The notes: generated by a model not told the origin, from the letters alone. A stretch of 64,000 nt of DNA from Anastatus disparis (GCA_017163975.1 JAFFSR010000021.1:858501-922500); one strand, 5' to 3'; shown: positions 1 to 11,230, numbered from the stretch's first letter. Numbers and translations are program-made.

Positions 1-27
1 AATATTATTTGTTTGTGCTGTTTACAA

Positions 28-400
28 ATAATTAGATAATCTATAACATGTTTGCTACACATGTGTTGAGTTAGAAGCGTAGTATGCGTATAATTATTGA
101 AAATGATAAATTATTTGTAACTGTTTAGTGCATTTTTTTTAAGTCGGTTTTGTTTTTTGTTAAAGAAATTTTTAGTAAATCCCCTTACTAAAAGCGCAAA
201 TATAGGTAGACTCATTAATTACGCCTAACTTTCATCATTAATTCATAGCGCATGCATTAGTACACTATACCAAGCAATGTATAGGAGGAAAGAGAGAAGG
301 CTCAACGGCACAGTGTCGTTGTGTGTACATGTATACATATTCAAGCTTAGGTAAGATAAGGAGGGAGAGAGACAGAATAAGAAAGAGACAGAGAGAGAGA
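28..400 (+). repeat. Dispersed repeat R-A, copy 1
   Basis: This stretch matches 27848-28395 over nearly its whole length. Shared landmarks are GCGTAGTATGCGTATAATTA, AGTCGGTTTTGTTTTTTG-like sequence, ACTATACCAAGCAATGTAT and a closing GA-rich microsatellite. In both copies a LINE 3' end starts directly after the GA tract. A shorter inverted relic lies at 54130-54210. No coding potential is seen. Confidence 0.75.
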
Positions 401-716
401 TTTGATTTGATTTGATTTCACAAAAATGTTATTAATCATGGGGTAGTACCCTGTATGATTTAACAAGTACAATACAAAGAATTAACATAAAAAATAATCT
501 AATGTAACTAAAAGAATGAACAACAAAAATTTCAAAATTGAAAAACAATGAAAAAATAATTAAGAAAAGCTTATGTAAAATTTAAGATTAAACAAAAAAT
601 TGATTTTAGTCAAATTAAGTTAAATTGCGTGCGCCAGCTGGTAATCCCACAGCAATTATGGCTCAGTCTGGAGCAGCTGCTTCCCTACACCTATCCCCGT
701 GCTCTCTATCGATTGA

Positions 717-1226
717 TTAGTCAAATGCGTGCTTTTTAACCGCCCTAATAGAACCCACCTCAAAGGATATTGGAATTATAGCCGCAGAACCTAACTCGTT
801 AATGAAATTTGAAGTGAGATGTGTAAATGAGTTCTGCAAGGCACTCATACGAACGGGCGGACAGAGGAGAACTTTAGGTGGCTTACGTACAGAAGAAAGT
901 ATGTCAGAGCCAATGTCAACTCTGACGAACCGATTTGCTAAAAAAGTCGGGCTGCGACCAGAAATGACAGAATATACCAACGAAATTATGAAATACTTTC
1001 TCCTCGATAGGGCTCTATGAAGTTTCAAGTTTTGATTATTGAAAAGATCGTTGTAGACTACACAGGCATAGTCGAAGTGGTGAAAAATCAACGATTCCAC
1101 AAGGCTCTTCCTGAGCTTCTTCGAAAGCGAGCACCTATAAAACCTTAGCAAATGAAGCACTCCATGCACTTTACCAACAATAGCATTTACTTGCCTCTCC
1201 CAGTTGAGAGTCTGATTCAACCACAA
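717..1226 (-). pseudogene. LINE A ORF2: C-terminal domain
   Basis: This frame continues the same LINE protein downstream of RT (LGLWLNQTLNWERQVNAI, then SLVESLIFHHFDYACVVYND and LKLHRAL). Near-identical blocks occur in LINE C at 29925-30615, which shows the two LINEs are one family or close relatives. The part between here and RT (1230-1480) is readable only by changing frame. This C-terminal region follows the thumb in many insect LINEs and has no assigned catalytic role. Confidence 0.75.
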
Positions 1227-1449
1227 GCCCAGGCTTTCAACTTCTTTAGAGAAAGGAATAGGCTGTACACTTACTACGATGGGTTACACTTGAGATGCAT
1301 TAAGCCTAGAAATGAACTGCTCACTACCGAGAATGATAACCTGAGTTTTAAGAGCATTAAGATTGAGACCATTGACTGATGCCCACTTGACAATGGCCTG
1401 AACATCACAATTGATAACGGAAATTTCCTCCTCTGTGTCACAAGCAAAA

Positions 1450-2189
1450 AACGAATGGTAAATTTATAGATCATCCGCGTACAACATGCATTTTGAATAC
1501 TTCAAAACTTCAGGCAGATCATTAATAAATGTACAAAATAATAATGGGCTCAAGACACTACCATGTGGAACACCAGAATTAATACTAATCCAGAATTGCG
1601 TAGCATCACGATCCAGCTCCTCTATAGACTGCGATCTACCTCAAAGATAAGAGGCAAATCACTTTATTACACCGTCAGATTAGTTGAAACCACGCAGTTT
1701 AAGGAGAAGCAGTCTATGAGACACCATGTCAAAAGCATTGGAGAAGTCAAAGAGAAGAAGAGCAGTGACCCTTCTCCTATCAATGGCCAGCCTAACATCT
1801 TCTAGAATATTGAGAATAGCTGTCTGGGTGTTGTGCCCCTGTCTGAAGCCAGACTGGTGCTCGTTCAATAGATTATTTGACTCAAGAAACCATGAAAGCT
1901 GCTCGTGAACAACCCTTTCAAGAATCTTGGAAATCTCGCAAAGTCTAGCAATAGGTCGGGTTTGATCTGGCGAAGAAACAGATTTAGACTTTGCCAATGG
2001 TAGTATGAAAGCTCTTTTCCAATTTGTTGGAAAATAAGAAAAGGTGTGAGAGCCATTCACAAGCTTTGTCAATGGTTCAAAAATAGAGAACGTGGCAATC
2101 TTAAGCATATCCACAGAAGTACCATCACACCCTAAAGACTTAAAAGAGGCAGAAACTATAAAGCCATTAATTTTGTTGGCATAAACCAT
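1450..2189 (-). pseudogene. LINE A ORF2: reverse transcriptase domain, broken
   Basis: Residues translated from 2189 to 1680 carry classic RT blocks: TRPIARLCEISKILERVVHE, SGFRQGHNTQTAILN and motif A as LLLFDFSNAFDMVSHRLLL, with its catalytic Asp present. The frame stops at 1680. The downstream RT blocks can be followed in other frames, including GVPHGSVLSPLLF and the catalytic YADD at about 1477-1490, which a stop codon follows almost at once. RT copies LINE RNA at the nicked target. Several stops and shifts rule out function. Confidence 0.85.
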
Positions 2190-2251
2190 GGGAAAATAAA
2201 AATTAGCCGATAGCTTGACAGGGGTATGCTCAATATCTCATCCATATCTCT

Positions 2252-3235
2252 CTAAGTCAACGAAGGGCTGCCACTAGCAACAGAAAAGTAGTGCTTTAGC
2301 AAAGTTTCTGAAGGAAGGTACTGCAGAGGGGAAAGCAGCGACCTCTTAGCCAAACCAAGCTTGTGAACTGAGGACCACTTTTCCTTGGCATCATAGGCGG
2401 CATTCAACTGAGACGAAATGTAGTTGATTTTTGCAGTATCTAGACTGTTAGAAATTTCGCTTTTCAGAGACCGATATCTCCGAATGTCCTCGTCGCAGCC
2501 AGTTCTCATAGTCCAACGATAAGCTTGGTTACGCTTTTTCATCATAAGCCTAATATTATGAGAAACCCATGGCTTTCTACGAGGTCGTATAACATTCAGC
2601 TTATGAGGAGCATACTTGTCAAAGGCATCTATAATAGATTTAGACAAAACATCAACCTGTACATCAAGGTAAGAACTTAAACTAGTAGAGTTAGAAACAG
2701 CATTAGAAGAAGAAGATAACACAGAATCACTTAAATTACTCAGAACAAAACAATTGGTCTCATGTGACCCAGCTTCAAGGGAATTCGTAAGAAAAGTGTT
2801 AAGAGGTTCGGTATTCACAGAACCCATCCTACGAGCATAAAACTTTTTTGGAGAGTTGAGGAGTTTGGAGACCTTAAGCTTCAGCTCAATCAAATCGTGA
2901 CCCGCTATAAATGGCGCCTCAGATTTCGAATAGGACAGCACCAAACCAGCATCACTAACAATGAATAAGTCTAGCCATGTATGTGAAATAAAACTCTCAG
3001 AAATGACATGATGTGTTGGCTCCGAAGGAACGATATGAAGAGAAAGCGACTCGACGCTGCCTCTGAGAAACGATGAAACATGATTAGTAACGAGTAAATT
3101 TGCGTTGAAATCACCTGTGATAAGAATATTTCTGTATTTGTCGCTGAAGCTAGACAAAACATTATAGAAATCTGCAGGGTAAGTAGCCTTGGGACGGGCA
3201 TAGTCGACGGCAAAAAGAAGCCTTTCATTGAACAC
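2252..3235 (-). pseudogene. LINE A ORF2: endonuclease C-terminal half and linker
   Basis: This open stretch of 327 codons is the C-terminal part of an apurinic/apyrimidinic-type endonuclease/exonuclease/phosphatase domain, followed by the linker that leads into reverse transcriptase. Visible family motifs are ITGDFNANLL near residue 40, a TWLDLFIVS segment near residue 86 and the catalytic-type GHDLIE near residue 113. The later PWVSHNIRLMMKKRNQAYR segment is typical of the EN-RT linker in insect LINEs. The N-terminal catalytic region is missing. The domain would nick target DNA to prime reverse transcription. The piece is probably dead because it is cut at the 5' end and separated from RT by a frame break. 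Confidence 0.85.
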
Positions 3236-3314
3236 CTTAAGAGGACAGATATTTGGGAGTATTCATACGTGCGATTTTGTACATAAGTACAGCTATAAAA
3301 TACTGTCTCCTCGA

Positions 3315-3660
3315 ATCAAAACGTAGCCAACCCAAGGCATGTCAATGAGGAGAGATATGATCACCTATCCTCAAGCCTAATACATATCTCACACATGAAT
3401 TTTGCATTGTCTGTAGCCGTCTTCGTAACTCATGTGAAGCATCGAGCAAAATCACTGAGCAGTAATCAAGATGTGGGAACAGCAGGGCGGTTGCAAGTTG
3501 TTTACGCAGAGCCTCAGTGGTGTACTGGAGAAAAAACCGCAGACTATAGATCATTCTATTGAATTTTTTAGTCATCATATTAATATGCGGTTCCCACGAC
3601 AGTTTAGAGTCGTGTACAACACTAAGGCTCGTAACGGTGTCAGAGAAAGGAATACCGATA
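3315..3660 (-). pseudogene. LINE B-family 3' ORF2 fragment
   Basis: On the minus strand this reads GIPFSDTVTSLSVVHDSKL, then TALLFPHLDYCSVILLDAS, QNSCVRYVLGLRIGDHISP and a GW motif. The same blocks occur in the C-terminal part of LINE B (12645-13390: RYISGVRSIDHISPYRRSLG). It is therefore a different LINE family from neighbouring LINE A. Both ends are abrupt, so it is a truncated scrap, not a gene. Confidence 0.75.
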
Positions 3661-3747
3661 CAAATAATAAAAATACATACAGATAGTAGTAGAGAGGCAT
3701 CCTGTCATGCTGTGAAGAGGTGTGGTTCTAGTAATAGTGTCTTGGTG

Positions 3748-4374
3748 ATGTCCAGCGAACTGGACTGCTCTGCGGCTAATGTCGGACTGGAGGATTATGC
3801 TTGCGCTATTCTGGGAATCATACTTCCGACTTTTGAACGTTTAAATATTGTATCTGTTACTGAAATCTCTAATTCTGAAAATAAAAATAAGGACAGGATG
3901 TCTGCAGGGCGTGAGATCGTTGGCGGTTCAAGTGTTGCATTCTCATTGCTGGTTAGACTTTCTGGAGATGACTTGGCGCAGAAGGTGTTTATTGCTAGGC
4001 GTAGATTAACTGGTTCTTCAACAGAGGATCTGGATCCCTCCCTCCTCAGCAGTTTTTCTGCCACCAAGCACCATTCTCAAATATATATAAATAAGTATCT
4101 TGAAAAAGATAAATATATTGAATTTAAAAATCTCAAAAAGTATGCTAAACGAAAAGGTTTCAAGTTTATTTGTCATAGAGGTGGTAAATTTATGGTGAGG
4201 AGAGAAAGAGGGGAGAGAGTACACAGATTTGAGAGTGAACATGATTTAAATAAAATATTAGATAAATCTAAATATAATGTACAGAATAATGTTAACGTAA
4301 CTGATATTGAGAAACACGATGAAATTCTAACAAATAATGGTTCTATCGATAGTGTCGATTTTGATTCCTCCTGA
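3748..4374 (+). CDS. LINE ORF1-like protein, orphan
   Basis: This is the only sizeable undamaged reading frame in the left part of the window (208 codons from the ATG at 3748). The frame stays open further upstream, but that part lies in a LINE fragment on the other strand. The C-terminal half (DPSLLSSF, then IYINKYLEKDKYIEFKNLKK, AKRKGFKFICHRGGKFMVRR and GERVHRFESEHDLNKIL) resembles the C-terminal domain of insect non-LTR ORF1 proteins, which bind LINE RNA and also resemble baculovirus FP25K-type proteins. The tail is acidic and Asn-rich. No ORF2 follows on this strand. A 10-bp hairpin (GACATATTGA / TCAATATGTC) follows the stop. It could instead be a captured or domesticated copy. The assignment rests on remembered family patterns. 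Confidence 0.55.
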   Translation: MSSELDCSAANVGLEDYACAILGIILPTFERLNIVSVTEISNSENKNKDRMSAGREIVGGSSVAFSLLVRLSGDDLAQKVFIARRRLTGSSTEDLDPSLLSSFSATKHHSQIYINKYLEKDKYIEFKNLKKYAKRKGFKFICHRGGKFMVRRERGERVHRFESEHDLNKILDKSKYNVQNNVNVTDIEKHDEILTNNGSIDSVDFDSS

Positions 4375-4399
4375 GACATATTGAAACTCAATATGTCTC

Positions 4400-5920
4400 T
4401 GAAGGATATATGAATCTTGTATAGAGTCGAACAGCGTGAGATATATGCGATGCCAATAGCAATTGAGCAAGCCCTCTAGATTATCAAACAATTAAGCAAA
4501 AATGAACTATGTATGCATGCTAAAACATAAGCTTGTAGAAACAACATATTCACGGTGGTAGTCAAGCTCATCACAGCCGTATTTCTGTTCGACATAATAT
4601 ATTTTGGACCAACTATAAAATTATCATTTAAATCTATTAAAGTAAAGTATATATTTATGTCAAAACAAAAGGTCATGGATTCAAAATGTCTCGTATGTGT
4701 GTACTTGAAAAGACAGCAATTACGAAAATTTTCACAGAGAAAAATTGTGGCAGACTTGCTAACATGAAGCCACTCGCGAAGTTTATAGTATGTATTAATC
4801 AATCTTAGAAAAAATAAATGTAGTTGACTAACATAATCTGTAGCGAAACCAATCTAATTAAGAAACATTCTATATTAGCTACAGATATATTTATTATAAG
4901 ATTTATTCGGGATAAAAGGTTAACTTTATAAATTTCCAAATTCAAATCATATGACATCTTGATGTATTGATTTACAAAATGCAACTGAACAGATCAATTC
5001 TTATATTTAAAAAGTTTAAATACCTTGAAAAGTGAGTATTTGAATAACAATTATAGACACGACTGAGGGAGCGTTAGCGAGCGAGGTATTTGAAGCTAAT
5101 TGTATATTAATAGTGTATAAATATAATTAAAATAAAAAATTTTGTTAAAATTAATGATCGATACTAATTTTTTAACGTCATAATTCTAATTATAGAATTA
5201 ATAATTTATTTGCAGACATCCTAATAATTACAGCCATACAGACGATTCACCTCAAAACCAAAAATTTGTTTTAAAAACACTTTTTACAACTCTTTGGTTA
5301 TTTGAATTCAGACTCTTAAGAAATTCTTTAACATTGCTATAGTGGAGTACTTTTACAGGTGCTTTTTATTTTTAGAGTAGGTCTTATGCACAAAAAAATT
5401 AAATAAAAAAAAAATTTATAACTAATACCAGTCTTTGCTATATATATATTCAATACAAAACATGACTTAAATTTATCATTTTCATATTATTATTATGTTT
5501 ATTATTTAAACAACTCTTACCTGCCTCTAAGTAGTTTCGTAAGTTGCAAGTATATTTAGGGATTTTTTTCTCGACTTAATAAGTTACAAACTGGTATTGG
5601 GATCTTATATATTTAATGTAAAATATCTTTTAAAACAAAGTGTGACGGAAAAATGTATATTTTATGAAATGCAAAACTGTCCCAGAAGCAGAAGTAGTAT
5701 TAACTTCTGACGACCAGTTCCACAATTACTGTACGTAGTTTTTTTTCTTTTGAAGTTTTCTCAGTTTCTATTATGGATATAATAACCTAGGCCGCCAGTT
5801 TGAGATTGGGAATCAGTCATTTTGAGCTAATCCACATACTTATATGAAAAAATTTTAGGTCACTTTTGCATAATTAAAAAAAAATCATCAATGTTCACTG
5901 AAAAAAAGCCATTTGCACAC
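4400..5920. other. AT-rich spacer, no gene seen
   Basis: Short open frames occur on both strands near 4476-4802, but neither shows a recognisable motif and both overlap. The rest is AT-rich with no TIRs or tandem structure that I could establish. Confidence 0.6.
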
Positions 5921-6055
5921 GCTGCGGGGTCGATTGTTGTGAATGATTCAGACAACATTCGCAGCTATTAATAACGGAAAATCGCAATATAAGAGTGCGT
6001 AACAATATCGCAGCCAATCATTCTGTATAAAAGATTACATTGATCGGAGCAGAGC

Positions 6056-6215
6056 GCTGCGACTAAGCTGCGTTGTGGCTCGCTACGGCTCTCCGTAGTC
6101 TACGGCACAGAAAGCTGAATCCAAGCCCAGCGACTAAACTGCTTTGTCGCTTGCTACGGCTCTCCGTAGTCTGCGGCACAGAAAGCTAAATCCGAACACA
6201 GCAATTTATTGCGTG
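6056..6215. repeat. Tandem duplication, ~66-bp unit, about 2.3 copies
   Basis: A unit running from GCGACTAAGCTGCGTTGTGG to AAAGCTGAATCC is repeated with few changes. Each unit contains CTACGGCTCTCCGTAG, a 6-bp stem with a 4-base loop. The patch is markedly richer in GC than the surrounding DNA. A partial third copy ends near 6215. Confidence 0.75.
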
Positions 6216-6259
6216 GTCGCTCGCTTTGAATGCCGATCTCAAGCATTGCGACAACGCTT

Positions 6260-7518
6260 TGAACACACTTGCTTGATTAATGAATAACATTAAAAAAATG
6301 ATAATTTTTACTTTCTTTTATATTTTTTTTTAATGTTCATGTAATTATGTAAATTCATAATTTTAAACTATTTTTAAAAATTTATAATTTATAAATACAG
6401 TTGTTAATGCTTTAATGTCTTTGATTATTTTTTTTATTTTTAGATTTATTAGGACATATTTAAGGTTAAATAGTTAAAAAACTATACTAATAAATCTATT
6501 AACAAATCTAAAAATAAAAAAAATAAAAAATTGAGAAAGAAAATAACTTTTTTTAACAAACAATTCATGTGATTATGGATGATAACATTTATGAAGTTAT
6601 TACTAAACATTAGATTAACTTAATTATATTGCTCAAAATTTCATACGCAAGTTGTATTCACTTGCCGTAAAAGGGAAAATATTTACAAATGATTTTTATG
6701 CTATTTTAAATTCTTAATTAATTTAGGTGCATAATAAATAATTGATAAATGTTTCCAAGTAAAAAATACTCAAAGCCTGGTAGAACTAAGATTTATTGGT
6801 AATATCGTCACTACATATTTATGCATGATATCTGATAAAAATGTATTTGTACGTTTTCTTCAAAACAAAGTGCGTTTAAAGAAAGAAAATCTTATGATTG
6901 ATTAAAAATGACTGTTTTAAATACTTCTCCGCAAATCCAGGTGTTTTTAGAAATTTTCTTCGTTGTCGCTGAAATTTATTCGTTCTTTATAAAAAAATAT
7001 TAAGTCAAGTCATTAAATATCAAATCAACTTATGCAGTTTTTGTGTGTATTCAATTGTGATTTTTCACTTAACAGGTAAGGTAAAAAGTCTACATATTGT
7101 CATTTAAAAAAATTTAATCATATTGTACACGTTATTTTCAACAAAAATAGTTCTATTAAGTTTTTACAATAGTTTGATACTTTTTAATAGAAAATTTATT
7201 AAAACATTAATTTAACGAAAAAATTTGAGTAAATAAAAATATTCCATTACTTTGAATTTTTAACCACAAAATTTTTTATTTTTATTTTGGAAACCAAATG
7301 GAACATATTCCCAGACTCATTGATTTTTATTATTTAGCTGTGCAAATTGATGTGAAATTTTTCGTATGTATATATATATATATCTACAAGTTCTATGAAT
7401 TTAATGTTATAGATTCTATATGAATATTGGACTGAGAAATAAAAATTTTATTTTATAAAATTATAATTAATATAATGAAAAAAACAAGTAATATTGTTCG
7501 TTTATCACAATTATGTCA
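6260..7518. other. AT-rich spacer with a weak inverted repeat
   Basis: No gene is visible. At 6424-6530 TTTTTTATTTTTAGATTT is matched in inverted form by AAATCTAAAAATAAAAAAAA, an imperfect foldback of A/T-rich sequence. A short TA run lies at 7370-7382. Confidence 0.5.
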
Positions 7519-7915
7519 TTAAGAGGACGCTGTATCTCTCTATCCTTTTCTAATTAAAAAATGTAAATTTTTGGGAAAACTAGTTATTATTGATAGAAAT
7601 TAAGGGTTGTCCGCTACTTGTTTAGTAAAAATTAATATTTTCTCTGATGAGGACCAACTAATTTTGTTGCTTTTTTTTCAAGTAAAGTTTGACATACTTA
7701 AATAACGTATTCTCTAGCCTTACTTAGGATTTTGTAAGTATGTCAAACTTTACTTGAAAACAAGCAACAAAATTAATTGGTCCTCATCAGAGAAAATATT
7801 ACTTTTTACTAAACAAATAGCGGAAAACCTTTAATTTCTATCAATAATCACTAGATTTTCAAAAAACTTACATTTTTTAATTAGAAAAAGATAGAGAGAT
7901 ACAGCGTCCCCTTAA
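7519..7915. mobile_element. TTAA foldback MITE, family F2
   Basis: The element at 7523-7911 is flanked by TTAA on both sides. It is an almost complete inverted repeat: it begins GAGGACGCTGTATCTCTC and ends with the complement. A TATCCTTTTCTAAT motif starts 18 bp inside each end. It resembles family F1 in its ends and in that motif, but the interior differs. There is no transposase. Confidence 0.85.
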
Positions 7916-8109
7916 GTAATAAGTAACAATGATACGAAATTTGTTTCATAATTTGGAATTGCCTTATGTCTGTGGTAAAATATGCGATGTTTCCATTTGA
8001 GATTAACATTCGGAAAAGTATCCTTTCCACCAAGTGTACAACAGGTCTGAAAAGGCTGAATTTAGTTTAACTTTTTCAGACCTATTATTGGAATTGACAA
8101 TTTTTTTTT

Positions 8110-8345
8110 CTCTTTCCATTCCTCCATACTCGACCACTTTTCTTTTGCATTAAAAACTTATTGGTACGTTATTTCTTTAACATTGATCAGTAAGGACTTT
8201 ATAATTATTTAGAAGTAAAGGTGAATCAATATCCACCACAATACGTGCCCTGGGCTCTTTAAATTTCTCTTGAAAATCTAACGATTGTTTCATTCATCAT
8301 AGCTACGTTTTCAGACCATTCCATTAAATTTAAAAGTATCATTTG
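8110..8345 (-). pseudogene. Possible decayed coding fragment, unrecognised
   Basis: On the minus strand two adjoining frames read like protein: one has LLNLMEWSENVAMMNETIVR, the next QEKFKEPRARIVVDIDSP then LLLNNYKVLTDQC. A single frame change joins them. I do not recognise the family. The hairpin at 8349-8443 lies directly upstream and may have interrupted it. Confidence 0.25.
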
Positions 8346-8348
8346 GAA

Positions 8349-8443
8349 ATAATCTTTTCCATCACAGCGGCCCGGAAACAGCACTTTCGGTCCTGCGACA
8401 AAAACACAAAAGTGTTGTTTCCGGGACGCGGGTGATGGAAAAT
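8349..8443. repeat. Inverted-repeat hairpin
   Basis: TTTTCCATCACAGCGGCCCG pairs imperfectly with CGGGACGCGGGTGATGGAAA, and further in GGAAACAGCACTTT pairs with AAAGTGTTGTTTCC. The short loop is AC-rich. It looks like a small foldback MITE. No clear target duplication was found. Confidence 0.6.
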
Positions 8444-8446
8444 AGT

Positions 8447-8572
8447 ATACGCACCTGCGGGGGAAACTTGTTCGCCCCTTAGCACGCGTTTAACACCTTC
8501 AGCTACGCCTTGGGCGTTATTATACGCGTGCTATGGACCGAACAAGATGTTTCCTCCCGCAGGTACGTAATA
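8447..8572. repeat. Inverted-repeat hairpin
   Basis: ACCTGCGGGGGAAACTTGTT near 8452 pairs with AACAAGATGTTTCCTCCCGC near 8550, and AGCACGCG pairs with CGCGTGCT in the interior. It stands back to back with the preceding hairpin. Both are GC-rich in AT-rich surroundings. Confidence 0.6.
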
Positions 8573-8799
8573 TACTATTATTTTAATTTGCTTACCGTCC
8601 TAACTTTCTCTTCAATATAATATGTTAATCTACTCTTCAATATCCAGTGGTTGAAAATAAGTTTATAGTGAATTAATAAAATTTAGCAGATTAGCTTTCA
8701 TTTCTAGAACTAAAAAAAAAGATTCATAGCAAGGTTTACATATCGAATGTTATCGAATATGATTGACGAATTACAACTAATAACCAAGCCACACAAAAA

Positions 8800-10115
8800 A
8801 AGTCAAAACCCAAGAACCAGGCCATATAGATTTTATGTTTTTAAGGTTGCTGAATTCAAATCCAGGGTCAGTTAACCCAATCACATCAGAGTCAATGTTA
8901 TCTTAAGATCAAATCTGCAAATTAGCGGAAACATAATTTTTGGCAGGACCTTATTATGTTTTCAGAGTTGCTTAGCCCTAATTAAAAGTCATCTTAATCT
9001 CATAAGGTCAGGGTCATCTCAAAGTCAAATCTGCAAAATCAACGGTATCCCGATTTTTAGCAGTGCATTTTTATGTTATTAAGGTCGCATTATCCGAACC
9101 CAGGTTCGATTTAAACCCCATTACGTCAGAGTCAAGGTCATCTTGAGGTCGAATGCAAAATTAATGGTAACCCAATTTTCAGAAGTGCATTCTTATACTT
9201 TATGGATGGCTAAATTCGAATCTGGGATCGGTTTGACCACATAAGGTAAGATCCAAAGTCATCTCAAGGTCGAATCTGCAAATTTAACAAAGACCTGATC
9301 TTTAGCGAAGCATTTTTATGTTTCTGCTTTCACCTAATCCGAATCGAGAGTCAGTTTGACCATACCAGGTCAAGGTCAAGGTCATCTCAAGGTCGAATCC
9401 GCAAAATTAACGGCAACCCAATTTTTAACAGTGCATTTCCACATTTTAGAGGCCGCTAAAACTGAGTAGGAATTAAATTTAACCCCACAAGGTCAAGGTC
9501 AAGGTTATCTTAATGTCGAATCTGCAAAATTGACAGTAATTAATGTAAACAGTGCAGTCCTATGTTTTTGGGGTTGCTGGATCCGAATATGGAGTCATTT
9601 TGACACCACAAGGCTCAGGTCAAGGTCATTTTAAGATCAAATCGGCAAAATTAAGGGTAACACAATTCTTAGCAGTGCAATCTTATGCTTAAGGGGTTGC
9701 TATATCCGAATCTGGAATTGGTTTAAACTCATTAGATCAGGGTCAAGGTTATCTCGAGGTCAAATCCGCAAAATTTTATGATTACTCAATTTTTAGCAAA
9801 GCATTCTTATGTTAGGTCAGTTTGTCCACATCACTTCAGGGTCGAAGTCATTTTAAGGTCAAATCTACAAAATTTACTATAAGCCAATTCTGAGCAGTGC
9901 ATATTTATGTTTCTAGGCTGCTCAATCCGAATCTGAAGTCAGTTTAATCTCACAACATCAGGGTCAATGTTATCTGGAGGTCAAATCTGCAAAATTGACG
10001 GTTACCCAATTTAAGCAGTGCTGCCCTATGTTTTTAGGGACGCTAAATCCCAACTTGGAGTTATTTTGACTACACAAGGTCAGGATCAAGGTCATTTTAA
10101 GATCAAATAATCTCC
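8800..10115 (+). repeat. Degenerate ~121-bp satellite, about 10-11 copies
   Basis: The marker CTGCAAAATTAACGG-like sequence recurs near 8917, 9032, 9150, 9277, 9400, 9523, 9641, 9767, 9868 and 9987. That gives a period near 121 bp. A unit also carries AGCAGTGCATTCTTATGTTT-like and CCGAATCTGGAGTCAGTTTG-like blocks. The most conserved block is AAGGTCAAGGTCATCTTAAG-like, so TCAAGGTCA recurs in many units. Copies are diverged by substitutions and small indels, so the array is old. Confidence 0.85.
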
Positions 10116-10299
10116 TGTACAAGTTCATTCAAGGTTTCATAAGTATTTCAAATTTCGTGCTATTTGATTGATTTCTTCCGACTATATCTTACAGTTTGTT
10201 AGTAAATGACCGATGCAAAGTTTTCCTTTTGCGTTTTTTTCATCATCTATTTGATTATTATGTAATTTTTTCCGACAATTTATGATTTGTATAGTGCTT

Positions 10300-11230
10300 A
10301 TTTGCTTATCGTGCAAAGGCACGATATTTACTGTCGCATAAGCACAAGGAACATTACGTCATAGTAAATTTATATTGCTGCTCTAATAACATTCCAGAAA
10401 CTTTCAAATCATTACATATACACTATTTATGCTTGTTATACTGAACTTTTTGTAATATCATTTTGAGTTTATCGTATACTTTCTCCATTGTGGTGGGGTG
10501 TGCTATTAAAATCGAGGCATAGTAGTTGGGAGTATGTAGTAATACAGCTTCCAAACTTTTGTTTGATGAATTCATGAACGAATTCCATTTTTTGTCTTTA
10601 TATATATATTAGGTTTGATTGCATCCATTAAACCTTTCACGTCCTTACAATACACCATTTTATCATCATCATGAATCATTTCTTCAAAATATTTTTTGAA
10701 ACTTTCATTTCTTGTTCTATAAAAAGATACTTTTGTACCTTCCGTCAATTGATTCTTACCTTTTAAAGCTGAAGCTTAATATTGTAAAACGAAATAAAGC
10801 GGTTAGATGTGGGGTAAAGTGTTTATGTGTAACAATAATTTTTCTTAAATTATTTACAGAAGTTCAAAAATTTATTATCATACATACTTAAAAAAAAAAA
10901 AAATTTTTAATCTGAAACATTGCTCACTTTACCCCACACCTAACGGCTTTAACCGATTTATCTGCTCCATCTTTAGGTAAGTTTAGCTCTCTACCTAGAT
11001 CGTTCAGTTTAACTTGAGTCTAAAACTCAACAACATGTCTTTATCGCCCACTGGAAAGTAAATATCATCTTCATCATCGTCAGTTTACTCGTTAGTGCCA
11101 CTTTTATAAGACTCATCTTCAAATGTATTTTTATCAAATTTATCACCACCACTGACATAATTAACTTCTTTGTTATCCTTCTCATAATTTCAAACATTGA
11201 CTTTATCTTCGTCATCAAATTGTTCATCGT
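10300..11230 (-). pseudogene. Decayed gene of a TE-associated uncharacterised protein family
   Basis: The minus strand reads, from 11230 down: an acidic stretch rich in D and E; TQVKLNDLGRELNLPKDGAD near 11010; then, beyond an inserted inverted repeat, NQLTEGTKVSFYRTRNESFK, KYFEEMIHDDDKMVYCKDV, a NSSNKSLEAVLLHTPNYYAS block, IAHPTTMEKVYDKLKMILQK and NDLKVSGMLLEQQYKFTMT. This order matches a widespread uncharacterised protein family of insects and cnidarians (acidic N-terminus, YRxR block, DSSKRSLKxVLLHNGN block, GDLKxLGxLLGQQ block) as I remember it. At least two stops and two frameshifts make it dead. Its role is unknown. Multi-copy spread in animals suggests a transposon cargo or transposase. 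Confidence 0.55.
10797..10953. mobile_element. Inverted-repeat insert within the decayed gene
   Basis: GGTTAGATGTGGGGTAAAGT at the left pairs with CACTTTACCCCACACCTAAC at the right. It falls between the LNLPKDGAD and LKGKNQLTEG parts of the surrounding pseudogene, so it interrupted that gene. The interior is A/T-rich. The target duplication is not clear. Confidence 0.6.

Larger units (their letters stand above)
401..3240 (-). mobile_element. LINE A, APE-type non-LTR retrotransposon, decayed
   Basis: The element reads on the minus strand. Its 3' tail is the (TCAAA)n seen as TTTGATTTGATTT at the left edge. A small 3'-UTR hairpin (GGGGTAGTACCC) follows, then remnants of ORF2 in the order endonuclease, reverse transcriptase and C-terminal domain. 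The 5' end lacks the start of the endonuclease, so it is truncated near 3240. Stops and frameshifts make it inactive. Protein style and the microsatellite tail fit the CR1/L2/Jockey-like APE clades. The exact clade is not resolved by eye. Confidence 0.85.

Noticed and set aside
8800..10115. Possible CRISPR array or coding repeat
   Set aside because: The whole 121-bp unit repeats, with no unique spacers, and all frames have stops.
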